Source: Chloroflexota bacterium (lineage in GTDB: Bacteria > Chloroflexota > Anaerolineae > Promineifilales > Promineifilaceae). Taken from it: a stretch of DNA of 64,000 nucleotides. Shown here one piece after another: positions 43,783-52,973 of this stretch. Location of the stretch: positions 62,544 through 126,543 of the forward strand of contig JACTMP010000035.1 of NCBI GenBank assembly GCA_014584575.1. Direction: 5' to 3'. A model generated the notes under the pieces. It was given only the letters and a program-made list of their open reading frames with translations, was not told the origin of the DNA and made no database searches. The position numbers and the translations under genes were made by a program. Positions within the stretch are counted from its first letter, which is position 1. Each line of letters begins with the position of its first letter.

Positions 43783-46197
43783 ATGAAACGTTTAGCACTC
43801 TGGTACATTTTTTTTACTGTTAGCCTGGGACTCGTTATTTTTGCTTCACGGCAGGCATATACCCTACAGGCAGCGCCACAAATGGCTACCTTCACTGTCA
43901 GCAGCACGGCCGATGCCGTAGATGCCAACCCTGGTGATGGCATTTGCGCCACCAGCGGTGGTGTTTGCACTTTGCGGGCGGCCATTCAAGAGACAAACGC
44001 CCTGGCTGGGGTGGACACCATTACCGTTCCGGCTGGTACTTACATTCTCACTATTGCGGGTACGGCCGAAGACCAGGCAGTCACGGGCGATTTGGACATT
44101 ACTGATGGCCTGATCATCAACGGCGCAGACCCGTCAACTACCATCATAGATGGCGGTGCGCTTGACCATGTTTTCCATGCTCGCGCCACCCAGCCTGTTA
44201 CACTGACGGGAATGACGATTCAAAATGGAAATGCACCTTACATGGATGGGATGCTTGATGGCGGTGGCGGTATTCGCGCCACCAACGGCCCACAATTGAC
44301 CATCAGCAACTGCTACATCCGCAACAACAACTCCATTGCTCGTGGTGGCGGTATTTTCTCGGTGGTCGGCACCCTCAATATCTTTGACAGTCAAATAATA
44401 GACAATATCAGCCAGGGGAATCCTGGCGGCGGGGGTGGGATTAGCAGCGCGGTCAGTGGCGCAGTCCTCAACATTAGTAACACCCAGGTTAGCAACAACT
44501 CGGCCACAGGTGGTGGGGGCATCTACATTAACGGCCCAAACGCCACCTTAACCATCACCGGCAGCCGCCTTATAGAAAATGCAAGTTCTATCTACAATGG
44601 CGGAGCCATAGCTAACTACTCTAATAACAGTTTCACAACCATCTCTGATACAGAGCTTTGGGGTAATACAGCGAATACAAGCGGCGGAGCGTTTTACAAC
44701 TCTAGCGACAATAGTTCCATCACTCTTGTCAATACAGAGTTTCTCAGTAATACAGCGAATACGGCCGGTGGAGCATTTTTGAACTATGGGGACAATGTTT
44801 TCACCACCGTAACAGACAGCACATTCGTAGATAATGCTTCTCAGTGGGGCGCATTTTATATTTACGCTCTGACGAACACCGTGACCGTTGCTAATAGTTA
44901 CTTTGGTCGGAATCATTCCGATGCTTACGGTGGTGCCATTCATTTGTATGGCCCTGGCCCGACTGTTACCACAACAGGCGTAACCGCTCACATTACAGGC
45001 ACAACGTTTACGGAAAACACGGCCGCTTCAGGGGGTGGCGCAATAAGGTCTGGTATTGGTACGTTTACAGCGCTCGCAAACACCGCTTTCATCCAGAACA
45101 CAACTGGCGGCAATGGCGGTGCCCTTCATATCAGCGCCGATGGCATGACCGGCTTCGCGACCGCCCATATTGCCAACAGTACCTTCAGTAGCAACCAGGC
45201 TGCCCTATCCGGTGGTGCAATTTACGGCTATTCAATGTCTACCAATCCGAACTTCCGGAATGTCACTATTGCCTACAACACGGCCGATAGCGACAACAAC
45301 GGCAGCGGTGATGGTGGCGGCTTCGCTTCCGTCAATAATGGAAGTTTTTACTTCTCTAACAGCATCATTGCCAATAATAATGATAGTGGCAATGAAGCAC
45401 CGGATTGCCTGGCTGCTACAGGTGGGGCTCATGGACAAAACAATCTGATAGGGAAAACGGACGGCTGTAACTTTGCAGGGATATATAATCTGATGGGCAC
45501 CATTGCCAACCCGCTTGACCCACATTTAGGCCCGCTGACCGGTTCGCTCCCCTATCACCCTTTAAGCCTGAACAGCCCGGCCATTGATACTGGTTTCCCC
45601 GCCCCTCCCACGAACGATCCCAATTACTGGGCCAATTGCCGACTTACAGACCAGATTGGCACGGTTCGCCCCATAGACGGAAACCGAGATGGGGAAGCTA
45701 TCTGCGATATGGGAGCAGTAGAGGCACCCGAACGCATTGGGGTCGTGCTAGAACCAACAATGGAAAGCTCACTCGTCTATACAGATACACAGGGCAACCC
45801 AACAACCATCGTGGTTCCGGCCGGAGCAGTGGCCGAGACAACAGTGCTGCTTTTTACACCAGTGATGACCGTAACGCCGCCATCGGGACGGCTATTCGCC
45901 GGGCATGCCTTTGATCTGGAAGCGTATGTTAACGACGCATGGCAGCCCGGTTTCGTCTTTAACCGGCCCATATCCATCACTATCACCTATGCCGATGAGG
46001 AGGTGAGTGGCCTGGATGAAGCTTCCCTGGTGCTGCTATTTGAAGATGGGGCTGAGTGGGACAACGCTGCCTGCGGTATGCCTGTGGCAAACGTTACCAA
46101 TAACACGCTCTTAACACCCGTTTGCCACTTAAGCCGTTTCGCCCTATTTGGCAGTAGCGGGATGAAGGTGTATTTGCCGGTGGTGATACGGCCGTAA
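43783..46197 (+). CDS. Secreted CSLREA-type beta-helix protein with YLP tail
   Basis: An 804-residue secreted protein: signal peptide (LWYIFFTVSLGLVIFASRQAYT), CSLREA-like start VSSTADAVDANPGDGIC and CTLRAAIQETNA, then a long parallel beta-helix rich in N-N and GGA turns (ARGGGIFS, SNNSATGGGG, NTSGGAFYN, NTAGGAFLN, GGGAIRSG, GGAIYGYS), a final ~130-residue beta domain and the end KVYLPVVIRP. AGGAG is 9 bases before the ATG. Compared with its neighbours it is AT-richer, uses many AAT/ACA codons, and holds several ACGGCCG heptamers but no complete ACGGCCGT until its last codons, which may mark recent acquisition. Confidence 0.87.
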   Translation: MKRLALWYIFFTVSLGLVIFASRQAYTLQAAPQMATFTVSSTADAVDANPGDGICATSGGVCTLRAAIQETNALAGVDTITVPAGTYILTIAGTAEDQAVTGDLDITDGLIINGADPSTTIIDGGALDHVFHARATQPVTLTGMTIQNGNAPYMDGMLDGGGGIRATNGPQLTISNCYIRNNNSIARGGGIFSVVGTLNIFDSQIIDNISQGNPGGGGGISSAVSGAVLNISNTQVSNNSATGGGGIYINGPNATLTITGSRLIENASSIYNGGAIANYSNNSFTTISDTELWGNTANTSGGAFYNSSDNSSITLVNTEFLSNTANTAGGAFLNYGDNVFTTVTDSTFVDNASQWGAFYIYALTNTVTVANSYFGRNHSDAYGGAIHLYGPGPTVTTTGVTAHITGTTFTENTAASGGGAIRSGIGTFTALANTAFIQNTTGGNGGALHISADGMTGFATAHIANSTFSSNQAALSGGAIYGYSMSTNPNFRNVTIAYNTADSDNNGSGDGGGFASVNNGSFYFSNSIIANNNDSGNEAPDCLAATGGAHGQNNLIGKTDGCNFAGIYNLMGTIANPLDPHLGPLTGSLPYHPLSLNSPAIDTGFPAPPTNDPNYWANCRLTDQIGTVRPIDGNRDGEAICDMGAVEAPERIGVVLEPTMESSLVYTDTQGNPTTIVVPAGAVAETTVLLFTPVMTVTPPSGRLFAGHAFDLEAYVNDAWQPGFVFNRPISITITYADEEVSGLDEASLVLLFEDGAEWDNAACGMPVANVTNNTLLTPVCHLSRFALFGSSGMKVYLPVVIRP

Positions 46198-46219
46198 CCT
46201 TTTCCTGAATTGTCTGCAT

Positions 46220-46250
46220 ACCAGGTCGGTTTTTTGTAAACCGGCCTGGT
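46220..46250. repeat. Hairpin after the beta-helix gene
   Basis: 13-bp arms (ACCAGGTCGGTTT and AAACCGGCCTGGT, one G-T mismatch) with a 5-base loop, 22 bp past the stop. A T-rich loop but no T-run after the stem; a weak terminator or a REP element. Confidence 0.6.
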
Positions 46251-46275
46251 TGTACGCTATCTTGATTGAGGGTCT

Positions 46276-47826
46276 ATGAACAAATTGATCTCTTCTGCTT
46301 TGTTAGCCGTCTGTTTACTCCTGGTGGTAGCCTGTTCCGAAGTGCCCACTACGCCCGCAGTAGCTACGGCCGTTGCTGCCCAAACCACACCAACCCACAC
46401 GGCCGTACCCACCGCCACCCCTTCCGCCACACCCACTTTCACACCCACGCCTACACACACGGCGACACCAAGCCATACACCGACGCCCACTTCCACCCCC
46501 ACCGCTACCGAAACCCCAACCGCAACGCCTACGCCTACGGCCGTGGGCGGCGGCGGCCAAATCATCTTGCAAATGCCCCGCAACCTGTACGACCCGGAAG
46601 CAGATGCCGCAACTATTGATCTGTTCGCGGTCAATAGTGACGGCACAAATTTAAGACCTATTACGGATGGTTTTAATCGTTTTGTCAGCGGTGCCATCCC
46701 TTCACCAGACGGCCGTCACCTGCTGGTCACATCCTATGTCAGTTGGCCGTACGATGCCCGGTTTGGGGAACAACAACTGACTGTTGTAAGTGCAGACGGT
46801 TCATGGAGAACCGTTGGCATTGTGACCAGGCATTTCTGGTTGGCCGACGGCCGTTTTATTTACCTCTCCCATGTAGGGGGAGGCTCTATTGGTGCCTTTA
46901 TCTCCTCGCCAACAGGGGATGAGACCAAACGAATATCCCCGCCAGAACACAACATCGTGCTCATTTATCCTGTTAGTAGCGATTTAGAGAGAATTTACTA
47001 TGAGACCGGCAGCCGTTCAGGTGGAAATATAACAACCACCGGCTTTTATTGGGCAGCCATTGATGATCCCATCAACGGTCTTGTCTGGGATCGTTTGGCC
47101 TCCAACTACTATCATCATCCTTATTGGGAATTAGAGTTTAATGGTCAAACATATCCGATGCGCACCACATATAACATTGGCCGCATGTTTCCTAACGGGC
47201 TGGTGGAGGTGCGGGTAGACCACGATGGACTTCCCCAAGAACTGGTTCCTGAACAACTGCTAAATGATGAAGCCGCCTGGAACTGGAATAACAGCATGTT
47301 CCTGCCACCAGATGCTTTGAGTACCCTGGCAACTCCACCAGCAAGCATTCCCGAATCTTCAATTCTTCCCAATTTTTGCAGCCATACCTTTACTCCTGAT
47401 GGGACTAAAATGGTTATCCTGACCTATAGCGAACCCAATGAAAATGGCAGCCGACGGTGCCCAGGCGGCCCGATGTATATCTGGTCATTCGCGGAAGAAA
47501 CATATAGCCCTCTGCCAGAGGGTTATCCCAATTTTGGGAACTTTTCCCATGATGGACAGTTGTTGATTTTACTTGATCCAGAACGGAATCGGGCGTTATA
47601 CAATCTGGCAACGGGTACAGTAACCCCTCTTAGCCCGGATTACAATGCCCATCTCTTTTCCCCAGACGGCCGTACCCTGTTAGCCGCTCACAATCCAACA
47701 TTTGAAGAGACCACAACAACCGTTTTACCAGTTTTGATAGATCTGGAAAGTCAAACGTCATGGCCGCTATTACCGCAATTAGAGGGAACAAACGCTCACA
47801 TCAAAGTGGTAGCCTGGCTACCATAA
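46276..47826 (+). CDS. Lipoprotein with Thr/Pro stalk and PD40-type propeller
   Basis: A 516-residue predicted lipoprotein (lipobox LLVVAC, Cys20). Residues about 25-95 are a Thr/Pro/Ala stalk of repeated TPT units, probably lifting the rest off the membrane. The remainder has propeller-type blades (IPSPDGRHLLV, FTPDGTKMVIL, FSHDGQLLIL, FSPDGRTLLAA). Similar in design to the lipoproteins at 5.6-10.1 kb. It is the last of three plus-strand secreted-protein genes. Function unknown. Confidence 0.85.
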   Translation: MNKLISSALLAVCLLLVVACSEVPTTPAVATAVAAQTTPTHTAVPTATPSATPTFTPTPTHTATPSHTPTPTSTPTATETPTATPTPTAVGGGGQIILQMPRNLYDPEADAATIDLFAVNSDGTNLRPITDGFNRFVSGAIPSPDGRHLLVTSYVSWPYDARFGEQQLTVVSADGSWRTVGIVTRHFWLADGRFIYLSHVGGGSIGAFISSPTGDETKRISPPEHNIVLIYPVSSDLERIYYETGSRSGGNITTTGFYWAAIDDPINGLVWDRLASNYYHHPYWELEFNGQTYPMRTTYNIGRMFPNGLVEVRVDHDGLPQELVPEQLLNDEAAWNWNNSMFLPPDALSTLATPPASIPESSILPNFCSHTFTPDGTKMVILTYSEPNENGSRRCPGGPMYIWSFAEETYSPLPEGYPNFGNFSHDGQLLILLDPERNRALYNLATGTVTPLSPDYNAHLFSPDGRTLLAAHNPTFEETTTTVLPVLIDLESQTSWPLLPQLEGTNAHIKVVAWLP

Positions 47827-47873
47827 AAAGATGCCACACCTGCTACGTAAGTGACATTTTTACTCGTTCGCGT

Positions 47874-47908
47874 CAGACATCCGATTTCTTGGAGAAATCG
47901 GATGTCTG
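47874..47908. repeat. AGACATCCGAT hairpin repeat, copy 4
   Basis: Perfect 16-bp arms (47874-47889 and 47893-47908) with a TGG loop, in the 86-bp gap between convergent genes; a likely bidirectional transcript end. Confidence 0.92.
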
Positions 47909-47912
47909 TCCT

Positions 47913-49496
47913 CTACCCGATCAACGGTAAACAGGGCGGGGTCTGGGGTGTACGGCCGTCCACCCACCCCGTCACCCCACACCGTTCCAGCAGCGCCACC
48001 GCCTGCTGCCAGTAATTTTCCCGCACGGCCGTGTCCCCCACCACCGTCACCAGATCAAACAAACAGGCCGCTTCGTTAAAAAGGGAGTTGATCTTTTGCG
48101 CCAGGCGGACGGCCTGTGCCAATGTGGCCTGTTTTTCCGCGCCGGTCTGGAAACGGGCCAGGCAGCGCAGTGCCAGCAGTTCCATATTTTCCGCCTTCAC
48201 GTCCCGGCTGAGATGCAGCGCGTGGTGGGCCAGGGCTACGGCCGTCACCTGATCTCCCAACCAGCTATGACACCAGCTCAGATTCACCTCCGCCCACACC
48301 AACCAACGGTGTGAGCCGCGCCGCCGGTAGCTGGCAGCACAGGTCTGCAAATCGGCCAGCGCCAGGTCATATTGGCCGCGCTGCATGTACACCAATGCCC
48401 GCAGCAGGTAAGCGTCCGACTGCATCGCCTCATCCTGTAGCTGCTGCGTTAATTCCAGTTGCCGCGCCAGCCAGAGCATCGTCTCGTCCAATGCCCGCCG
48501 CACAATCAGCACGTCCAGATAGACGTTGATGCTGCGTATCAACCGCCAGTTCGCCCGCAATTTTTCACAGAGATGAATACTGCGGCGCACGGCCGTTTCC
48601 GCCTGATCAAACTCCCCCGTCGCCCACAACGGATAGGCCTTGTCCACATACAGCGTCGCTTCGCCATATTCATCGCCCATGTGTGCCGCGCAGGCAATGG
48701 CCTGCTCCATGATGGCGACCGACTCCGGGTAGATGGCCATGCTGTACAACACGCCGCTGTAGTGAAAATGGAAATCGCGCCACAAATCCAGCGGCGCATC
48801 GGCCCACGCTTCCAGGCACGGCCGTAACGCTTCGAGCAGCGGCAATGCCTGATCTTGAATCCCCCGACGGCGCATGACAAAGGTTTCTTGCAGGATGATC
48901 AAGGTCTGGGCATAGAGATAATCGTCGGCGGGTAGCTGCGGCTGCCAGCGGGCCAGCCATTCAATTTGCCGTTCATAAATGGCTTCCCCTTCTGTTCCCC
49001 GGCCGAGGGAGATAAGTTTGTGTACGGCCGTGTGCCCGGCACGGCACAACGGGCGGGCCATCTCTGGCCGGTCATGGGCGGCCGCAATAAACTGCTGCCA
49101 TACGGCCGTCGCCTCTTCATACCGACTCAGTTCAAACAGCATCTCCACCACATCCGCCAGCAACCACCCCTGCGCCTGCGCCTGACCCAACTGACCCAAA
49201 CTATCGGCCGCCGTCTGGCAGGCTGCCAGCCATTCATCCCAATAACCCCACCGTTTAGGCCAGGGATGCAGCGCCAGCACCAGTTCTGCCAGCAGCGGGC
49301 GACAAGTCGGCACATCCTGGGCCGCTCGTAAATGCTTGAGGATGGTTTGGAAATGGGGCCGGGCGCGTTCCGGTTCAGGCTGACATTCGTGGGCAAATTG
49401 AACCAACCGCCGCAGTTGCTCTGGCAGCCGCCGCTGCCGATAAAGCTGCCACTCGTTGGTGGTCTGTAGGAGCGATTGAAATTGACTAACGGTCAC
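47913..49496 (-). CDS. TPR-repeat protein of unknown function
   Basis: A 527-residue all-helical, probably cytosolic protein with TPR-like repeats (SRYEEATAVWQQFIAAA, YGEATLYVDKAYPLWATGEFDQAETAVRRS, YLLRALVYMQRGQYDLALADLQTC, NLSWCHSWLGDQVTAVALAHHAL). It resembles the C-terminal TPR part of STAND regulators without the ATPase. I prefer the GTG at 49496, which has GGAG 7 bases upstream, over a TTG at 49532. It lies downstream, on the same strand, of an NB-ARC ATPase and a toxin-antitoxin pair; a functional link to the ATPase is possible. Confidence 0.75.
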   Translation of the reverse strand: MTVSQFQSLLQTTNEWQLYRQRRLPEQLRRLVQFAHECQPEPERARPHFQTILKHLRAAQDVPTCRPLLAELVLALHPWPKRWGYWDEWLAACQTAADSLGQLGQAQAQGWLLADVVEMLFELSRYEEATAVWQQFIAAAHDRPEMARPLCRAGHTAVHKLISLGRGTEGEAIYERQIEWLARWQPQLPADDYLYAQTLIILQETFVMRRRGIQDQALPLLEALRPCLEAWADAPLDLWRDFHFHYSGVLYSMAIYPESVAIMEQAIACAAHMGDEYGEATLYVDKAYPLWATGEFDQAETAVRRSIHLCEKLRANWRLIRSINVYLDVLIVRRALDETMLWLARQLELTQQLQDEAMQSDAYLLRALVYMQRGQYDLALADLQTCAASYRRRGSHRWLVWAEVNLSWCHSWLGDQVTAVALAHHALHLSRDVKAENMELLALRCLARFQTGAEKQATLAQAVRLAQKINSLFNEAACLFDLVTVVGDTAVRENYWQQAVALLERCGVTGWVDGRTPQTPPCLPLIG

Positions 49497-49532
49497 GAAA
49501 CGCTCCACCCCACGGCTCCAGGTAATGGGCAA

Positions 49533-49898
49533 CTAGGAAATGGGCAAATAAATGATTTGGTCTTGAAACTCGTCAACAAAGGCCACGTTGGCAATGAACA
49601 ACAACTCTTCAACAACTTCTCCGACGGTCATGTGTGGGCTAAAAACCAAAATACCGGGCAGGTGACGGCCGTTTGCCAAATGCTCGGCTAAATGTACCGG
49701 CATGGATTTACGATTGTTTGTCACCAACACAAAATCATTAGCTTCACACCATTACAATAACATCGGGTCTGGCGTGCCTTTCGCTGGCGCACCAGGCAAT
49801 CCCACATACCAGACAATCAGTTGCGGTTCGCGTCGTAACAATGCTGTGCGATATCGTGGCGATAGATTTTCATCCAGTAAAAAACGAATGTCACTCAT
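49533..49898 (-). pseudogene. DUF5615 (PIN-like) toxin gene broken by one stop codon
   Basis: The reading frame from ATG 49898 gives MSDIRFLLDENLSPRY...GTPDPMLL, then TAA (49752-49754), then continues in the same frame WCEANDFVLVTNNRKSM...GILVFSPHMTVGEVVEELL to a stop at 49533. FLLDENLSP and NDFVLVTNNRKSMP are hallmarks of DUF5615/Mut7-C-like PIN-fold nucleases. The usual residue before WCE/WA is Glu or Gln, so one substitution explains the stop. The start overlaps the DUF433 stop (ATGA), as in toxin-antitoxin operons. It is either inactivated or a sequencing error. Confidence 0.82.
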
Positions 49899-50224
49899 GC
49901 GGGCACGGCCGTTTGACGTTCAGCCTTTAATTCTTGCAGGCGCAAAACTACGGATGGTGGATTACGCTTCTGGGCTTCTCTGGCTTCTTGCCCAAATGTC
50001 AGCCAATTGGACAAATACTCTTCCATTTGTAGTCGGTTATGCAAATAATATAGGATTGTCGCATAAATGACCTCCAGCGGTAGGGTTGGATAACGGGCGG
50101 CAATTGCTTCTGCGTTCTGTTCACGATAGAGATACTCATAAAGAATAGACTCAATACCAATTCGCGAACCCTTTAATCGGATGTCATCAGGAGCGAGGAA
50201 ATCAAAGTAAGTTTCAAGTTGCAT
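49895..50224 (-). CDS. DUF433-type antitoxin
   Basis: A 109-residue protein. LAPDDIRLKGSRIGIESILYEYLYREQNAEAIAARYP...LPLEVIYATILYYLHNR is the DUF433 pattern (I-x-G-x-R-I-x-V..I......G...EEIa..yP.Lt...Vya.l.Yy), a winged-helix DNA-binding family that commonly precedes DUF5615 toxins. It is complete and has a clear ribosome site (GGAGAGGTGATG) and a TGTTATAAT promoter. Its stop overlaps the toxin start by 4 bp. If the toxin is dead, this is a left-over or a decoy antitoxin. Confidence 0.82.
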   Translation of the reverse strand: MQLETYFDFLAPDDIRLKGSRIGIESILYEYLYREQNAEAIAARYPTLPLEVIYATILYYLHNRLQMEEYLSNWLTFGQEAREAQKRNPPSVVLRLQELKAERQTAVPA

Positions 50225-50256
50225 ACATCACCTCTCCATATTGCAGTCTTTACTCA

Positions 50257-50265
50257 ATTATAACA
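50257..50265 (-). promoter_or_regulatory. Extended -10 promoter for the DUF433/DUF5615 pair
   Basis: TG-T-TATAAT on the minus strand, about 32 bases upstream of the DUF433 start; it leaves a short leader with a good Shine-Dalgarno. Confidence 0.65.
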
Positions 50266-50293
50266 AATAAGGTCATAGCGATGAATTCCCGCA

Positions 50294-51796
50294 TCATCTC
50301 AAGTTCCACCCACCCAAAACGTCTGCGCGTAAAAAGGTGACGGTGAGGCGGTGCAGGCGGTAGAGGAGCGCATCCTGTTGGTGGCTGGTTTCTAACAACG
50401 ACACATCAATCAGTTCATCAACGGCCGTGCCCAATGCCACTCCCTCCAACCCCGACAATAATTCCAACCCCTCCCAATTTTCCCCATCCGGCCCAATTTC
50501 CATGATGTCTACCAACAACCGTTGCGCGGGCGGGGAGAGGGAATGCCAGGCATGGCGATAGATGAAGGTATAGGGATCAGTGAGATCGGCCTGCTGCAAC
50601 CAGGAAAGCGCCTGCTCAAACGGCCGTCGCGCCAGTTGCGCCGCGATCAACTTCAAAGCCAGTGGCAGCCCACCCACCGTCTGATAAATCATCGCCATCT
50701 GCGCCAGAGTCAGCGACGATGGTTTATGCCGCCGCGCCAGTTCACTTTCAATCAGCCGTTGGCTATCGGCCAGGCTCAGGTCAGGCACGGGCAGGGCGTG
50801 AATGTACGGGTAGCGGCTCATGGTGTGGCGGCTGGTCAGCAAGAAACGGGTGGGATCGGCCAGCGGTTCCAACCGGGGAATGAGCATGTCTACATCCGCC
50901 AGCGTCTCCAGATTGTCAATGATGACCAGATGGGGATTCGCCTTCAAAATGGGTTGCAGCCGCTCTAGCTTCACCTCTGCCGGCAGCCCGGCCAGGTGTA
51001 GCTGCCCCAATTGTTCACTGAGATGCAGGGCAATATCGGCAAAGGTTTGGGCAGCGCGGGTGGTGGGTTGCAAACGGCCGTGTTCCACATCCAGGTCATA
51101 TTGCCGGGCGCTCACCCACAGCACATCCGCCCATTGCCCCAGGGCGGCCATCTGGTGCGCGGCGGCGCGGGCAATGCTGGTTTTGCCGATACCACCCATC
51201 CCTTCCAGACTGAAAAAGGGCAGGCCATCCGGCGCCGCCGCCCAGACCAGCAGCCGACTCAGCAACGACTCCACACCAAAAAGCCGGGCATAATCCGGTG
51301 GCGGCAGATGGCGACAAAGGTGGGCAGTGGCCGCCTGCTGGCGCGCCGCCATCTCCTGCCGCTGCAAATGTTCGCGCAGTTTTTGCAAACCCAGGCGATA
51401 ACGACGGGCAAAATTGCGGTCTGAGTGGGGCACGGCCGTGACAATCTCATGCACTTTCAGACAAACGGGGCTAAAGTGACGAAAATAGAGGGCGCTCCAC
51501 GCTTCCAACTCTTCATTGTCCTGGCTGAAAGCCTGCGCCAGCGCCGCTTTTGCTTCCGCCTTTGCCGTAGGTGGGCTGGCGGGTGACAGCCCTTCTGCTC
51601 GCCATTGCCGGTTTAGCTCCTGCCACACCACGTTTTGCCACAAATCAAACAGCTGAATTTTTAGCGCCGCTGCTGACAGCCCTCGTAGCTGTGGCCAGGC
51701 AACAAATGATTGCCAGATGGCCGGTATAGGCTCATCCTTCTCCCACGCCTCCAATGTTTGCTTCAGCAACGCCAACGTAATGGCTTCCACGTCCAT
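50294..51796 (-). CDS. NB-ARC/STAND ATPase
   Basis: A 500-residue cytosolic ATPase. About 170 N-terminal residues are helical and include a region (SDRNFARRYRLGLQKLREHL) seen in Chloroflexota STAND proteins. NB-ARC follows: DYARLFGVESLLSRLL, P-loop LEGMGGIGKTSIA (near residue 200), LVIIDNLETL as Walker B, FLLTSRH and GGLPLALKLIAAQL. There is no TPR tail, unlike other STAND proteins here; a TPR protein is encoded 0.8 kb downstream on the same strand and may be a separate partner. GGGGAGAG precedes ATG 51796. Signal-dependent switch by family; ligand unknown. Confidence 0.87.
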   Translation of the reverse strand: MDVEAITLALLKQTLEAWEKDEPIPAIWQSFVAWPQLRGLSAAALKIQLFDLWQNVVWQELNRQWRAEGLSPASPPTAKAEAKAALAQAFSQDNEELEAWSALYFRHFSPVCLKVHEIVTAVPHSDRNFARRYRLGLQKLREHLQRQEMAARQQAATAHLCRHLPPPDYARLFGVESLLSRLLVWAAAPDGLPFFSLEGMGGIGKTSIARAAAHQMAALGQWADVLWVSARQYDLDVEHGRLQPTTRAAQTFADIALHLSEQLGQLHLAGLPAEVKLERLQPILKANPHLVIIDNLETLADVDMLIPRLEPLADPTRFLLTSRHTMSRYPYIHALPVPDLSLADSQRLIESELARRHKPSSLTLAQMAMIYQTVGGLPLALKLIAAQLARRPFEQALSWLQQADLTDPYTFIYRHAWHSLSPPAQRLLVDIMEIGPDGENWEGLELLSGLEGVALGTAVDELIDVSLLETSHQQDALLYRLHRLTVTFLRADVLGGWNLR

Positions 51797-51977
51797 GCGT
51801 CTCTCCCCAGCAGTGACCAGCGTGTTGCTTGCCAGTTACTGCCCACTACTACCAGTTCACTTTTTACTGCTCACTGAATTCTGACGGCCGTAAGTATACC
51901 CCACCCCCTTCCCTTTCCAAAAGGGTAAATTATCCCCAAACTGTCACATGATGGACTCTAATCTGGAAAAACCTGCA

Positions 51978-52967
51978 TCACAGCAGTTTGTCGGCGAAGG
52001 CGGGCAGGGCGGGGGCGCCGCCCGTGTGCCAGAAGAGGACGGACTGCCCGCGCGTGAACGCCCCCCAGCGAATCAGGTCAATCAGCCCGGCCATGGCCCG
52101 GCCCGTGTAGACGGGGTCGAGCAAAATGCCCTCAAGCTGGGCCACCATGCGGATGGCTTCGCGCTCGGCTTCGCCCACAACGGCGTAGCCCCCGCCCAGG
52201 TAATCATCGTTTACGTCTACCAGGTCGGCTACGGCCGTTGTCCCCAACCCCAAATGTGTCGCCGTCGCGGTGGCCAGGGCGGCCACGTGCATTTGCAGCT
52301 CTTCGGCGGGATGGTCAATGCTGATGCCAATGACACGGCCGTGAAAACCCACCACCTTCGCCCCCAATACCATGCCCGCCTGGGTGCCGCCGCTGCTGCT
52401 GCCCATGATGATAAAATCAATGTTCATATTCGCCTGGTGCAACTGTTCGGCCAGTTCTTGCATCGCCAGCACATATCCCGTCGCCCCCCAGACGTTAGAA
52501 CCGCCTAACGGGATAACGTAGGGCTTGCGCCCCATCGTTTCCACTTCGGCCACCACTTCGGGAATCACCTGGCTGCGCTCGCGGTCGCCCGTCCAATAGA
52601 GGTGCGCCCCCAGGAGATGATTGAGCAGCAGGTTGCCGGTTACGGCCGTAGTTGACGCCGCGGGTGGCTGCCCACGCAATACCAGACTGCACCCCAAACC
52701 GTATTTAGCCGCCGCCGCCGCCGTCTGGCGACAATGGTTGCTTTGTGCCGCGCCGGTGGTAATCAGATGGTCGCAGCCATGTTTCAGGGCATCCGCCACC
52801 AGGAATTCCAGTTTGCGCGTTTTGTTGCCGCCGCCCGCCAGCCCGGTCTGGTCATCTCGCTTCATGTAAATATCCGGCCCACCCAAATGCCGGGTGAGCC
52901 GATCCAGCTTTTCCAGCGGCGTGGGCAAGTGGGCAATGGGGAGACGAGGTGGGTAGTTTGGTTTCAT
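51978..52967 (-). CDS. D-cysteine desulfhydrase / ACC deaminase family PLP enzyme
   Basis: A 329-residue fold-type II PLP enzyme. PTPLEKLDRLTRHLGGPDIYMKRDDQTGLAGGGNKTRKLE contains the PLP lysine (GGNKTRK, near residue 51), TGAAQSNHCRQTAAAAAKYG matches the substrate-binding SNH segment, and IIMGSSSGGTQAG the phosphate loop. It could release sulfide from D-cysteine or deaminate 1-aminocyclopropane-1-carboxylate; D-cysteine desulfhydrase is the more usual reading for bacteria. A TATAAT 6 bases before the ATG implies a leaderless message. Confidence 0.87.
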   Translation of the reverse strand: MKPNYPPRLPIAHLPTPLEKLDRLTRHLGGPDIYMKRDDQTGLAGGGNKTRKLEFLVADALKHGCDHLITTGAAQSNHCRQTAAAAAKYGLGCSLVLRGQPPAASTTAVTGNLLLNHLLGAHLYWTGDRERSQVIPEVVAEVETMGRKPYVIPLGGSNVWGATGYVLAMQELAEQLHQANMNIDFIIMGSSSGGTQAGMVLGAKVVGFHGRVIGISIDHPAEELQMHVAALATATATHLGLGTTAVADLVDVNDDYLGGGYAVVGEAEREAIRMVAQLEGILLDPVYTGRAMAGLIDLIRWGAFTRGQSVLFWHTGGAPALPAFADKLL

Positions 52968-52973
52968 GGGGGG

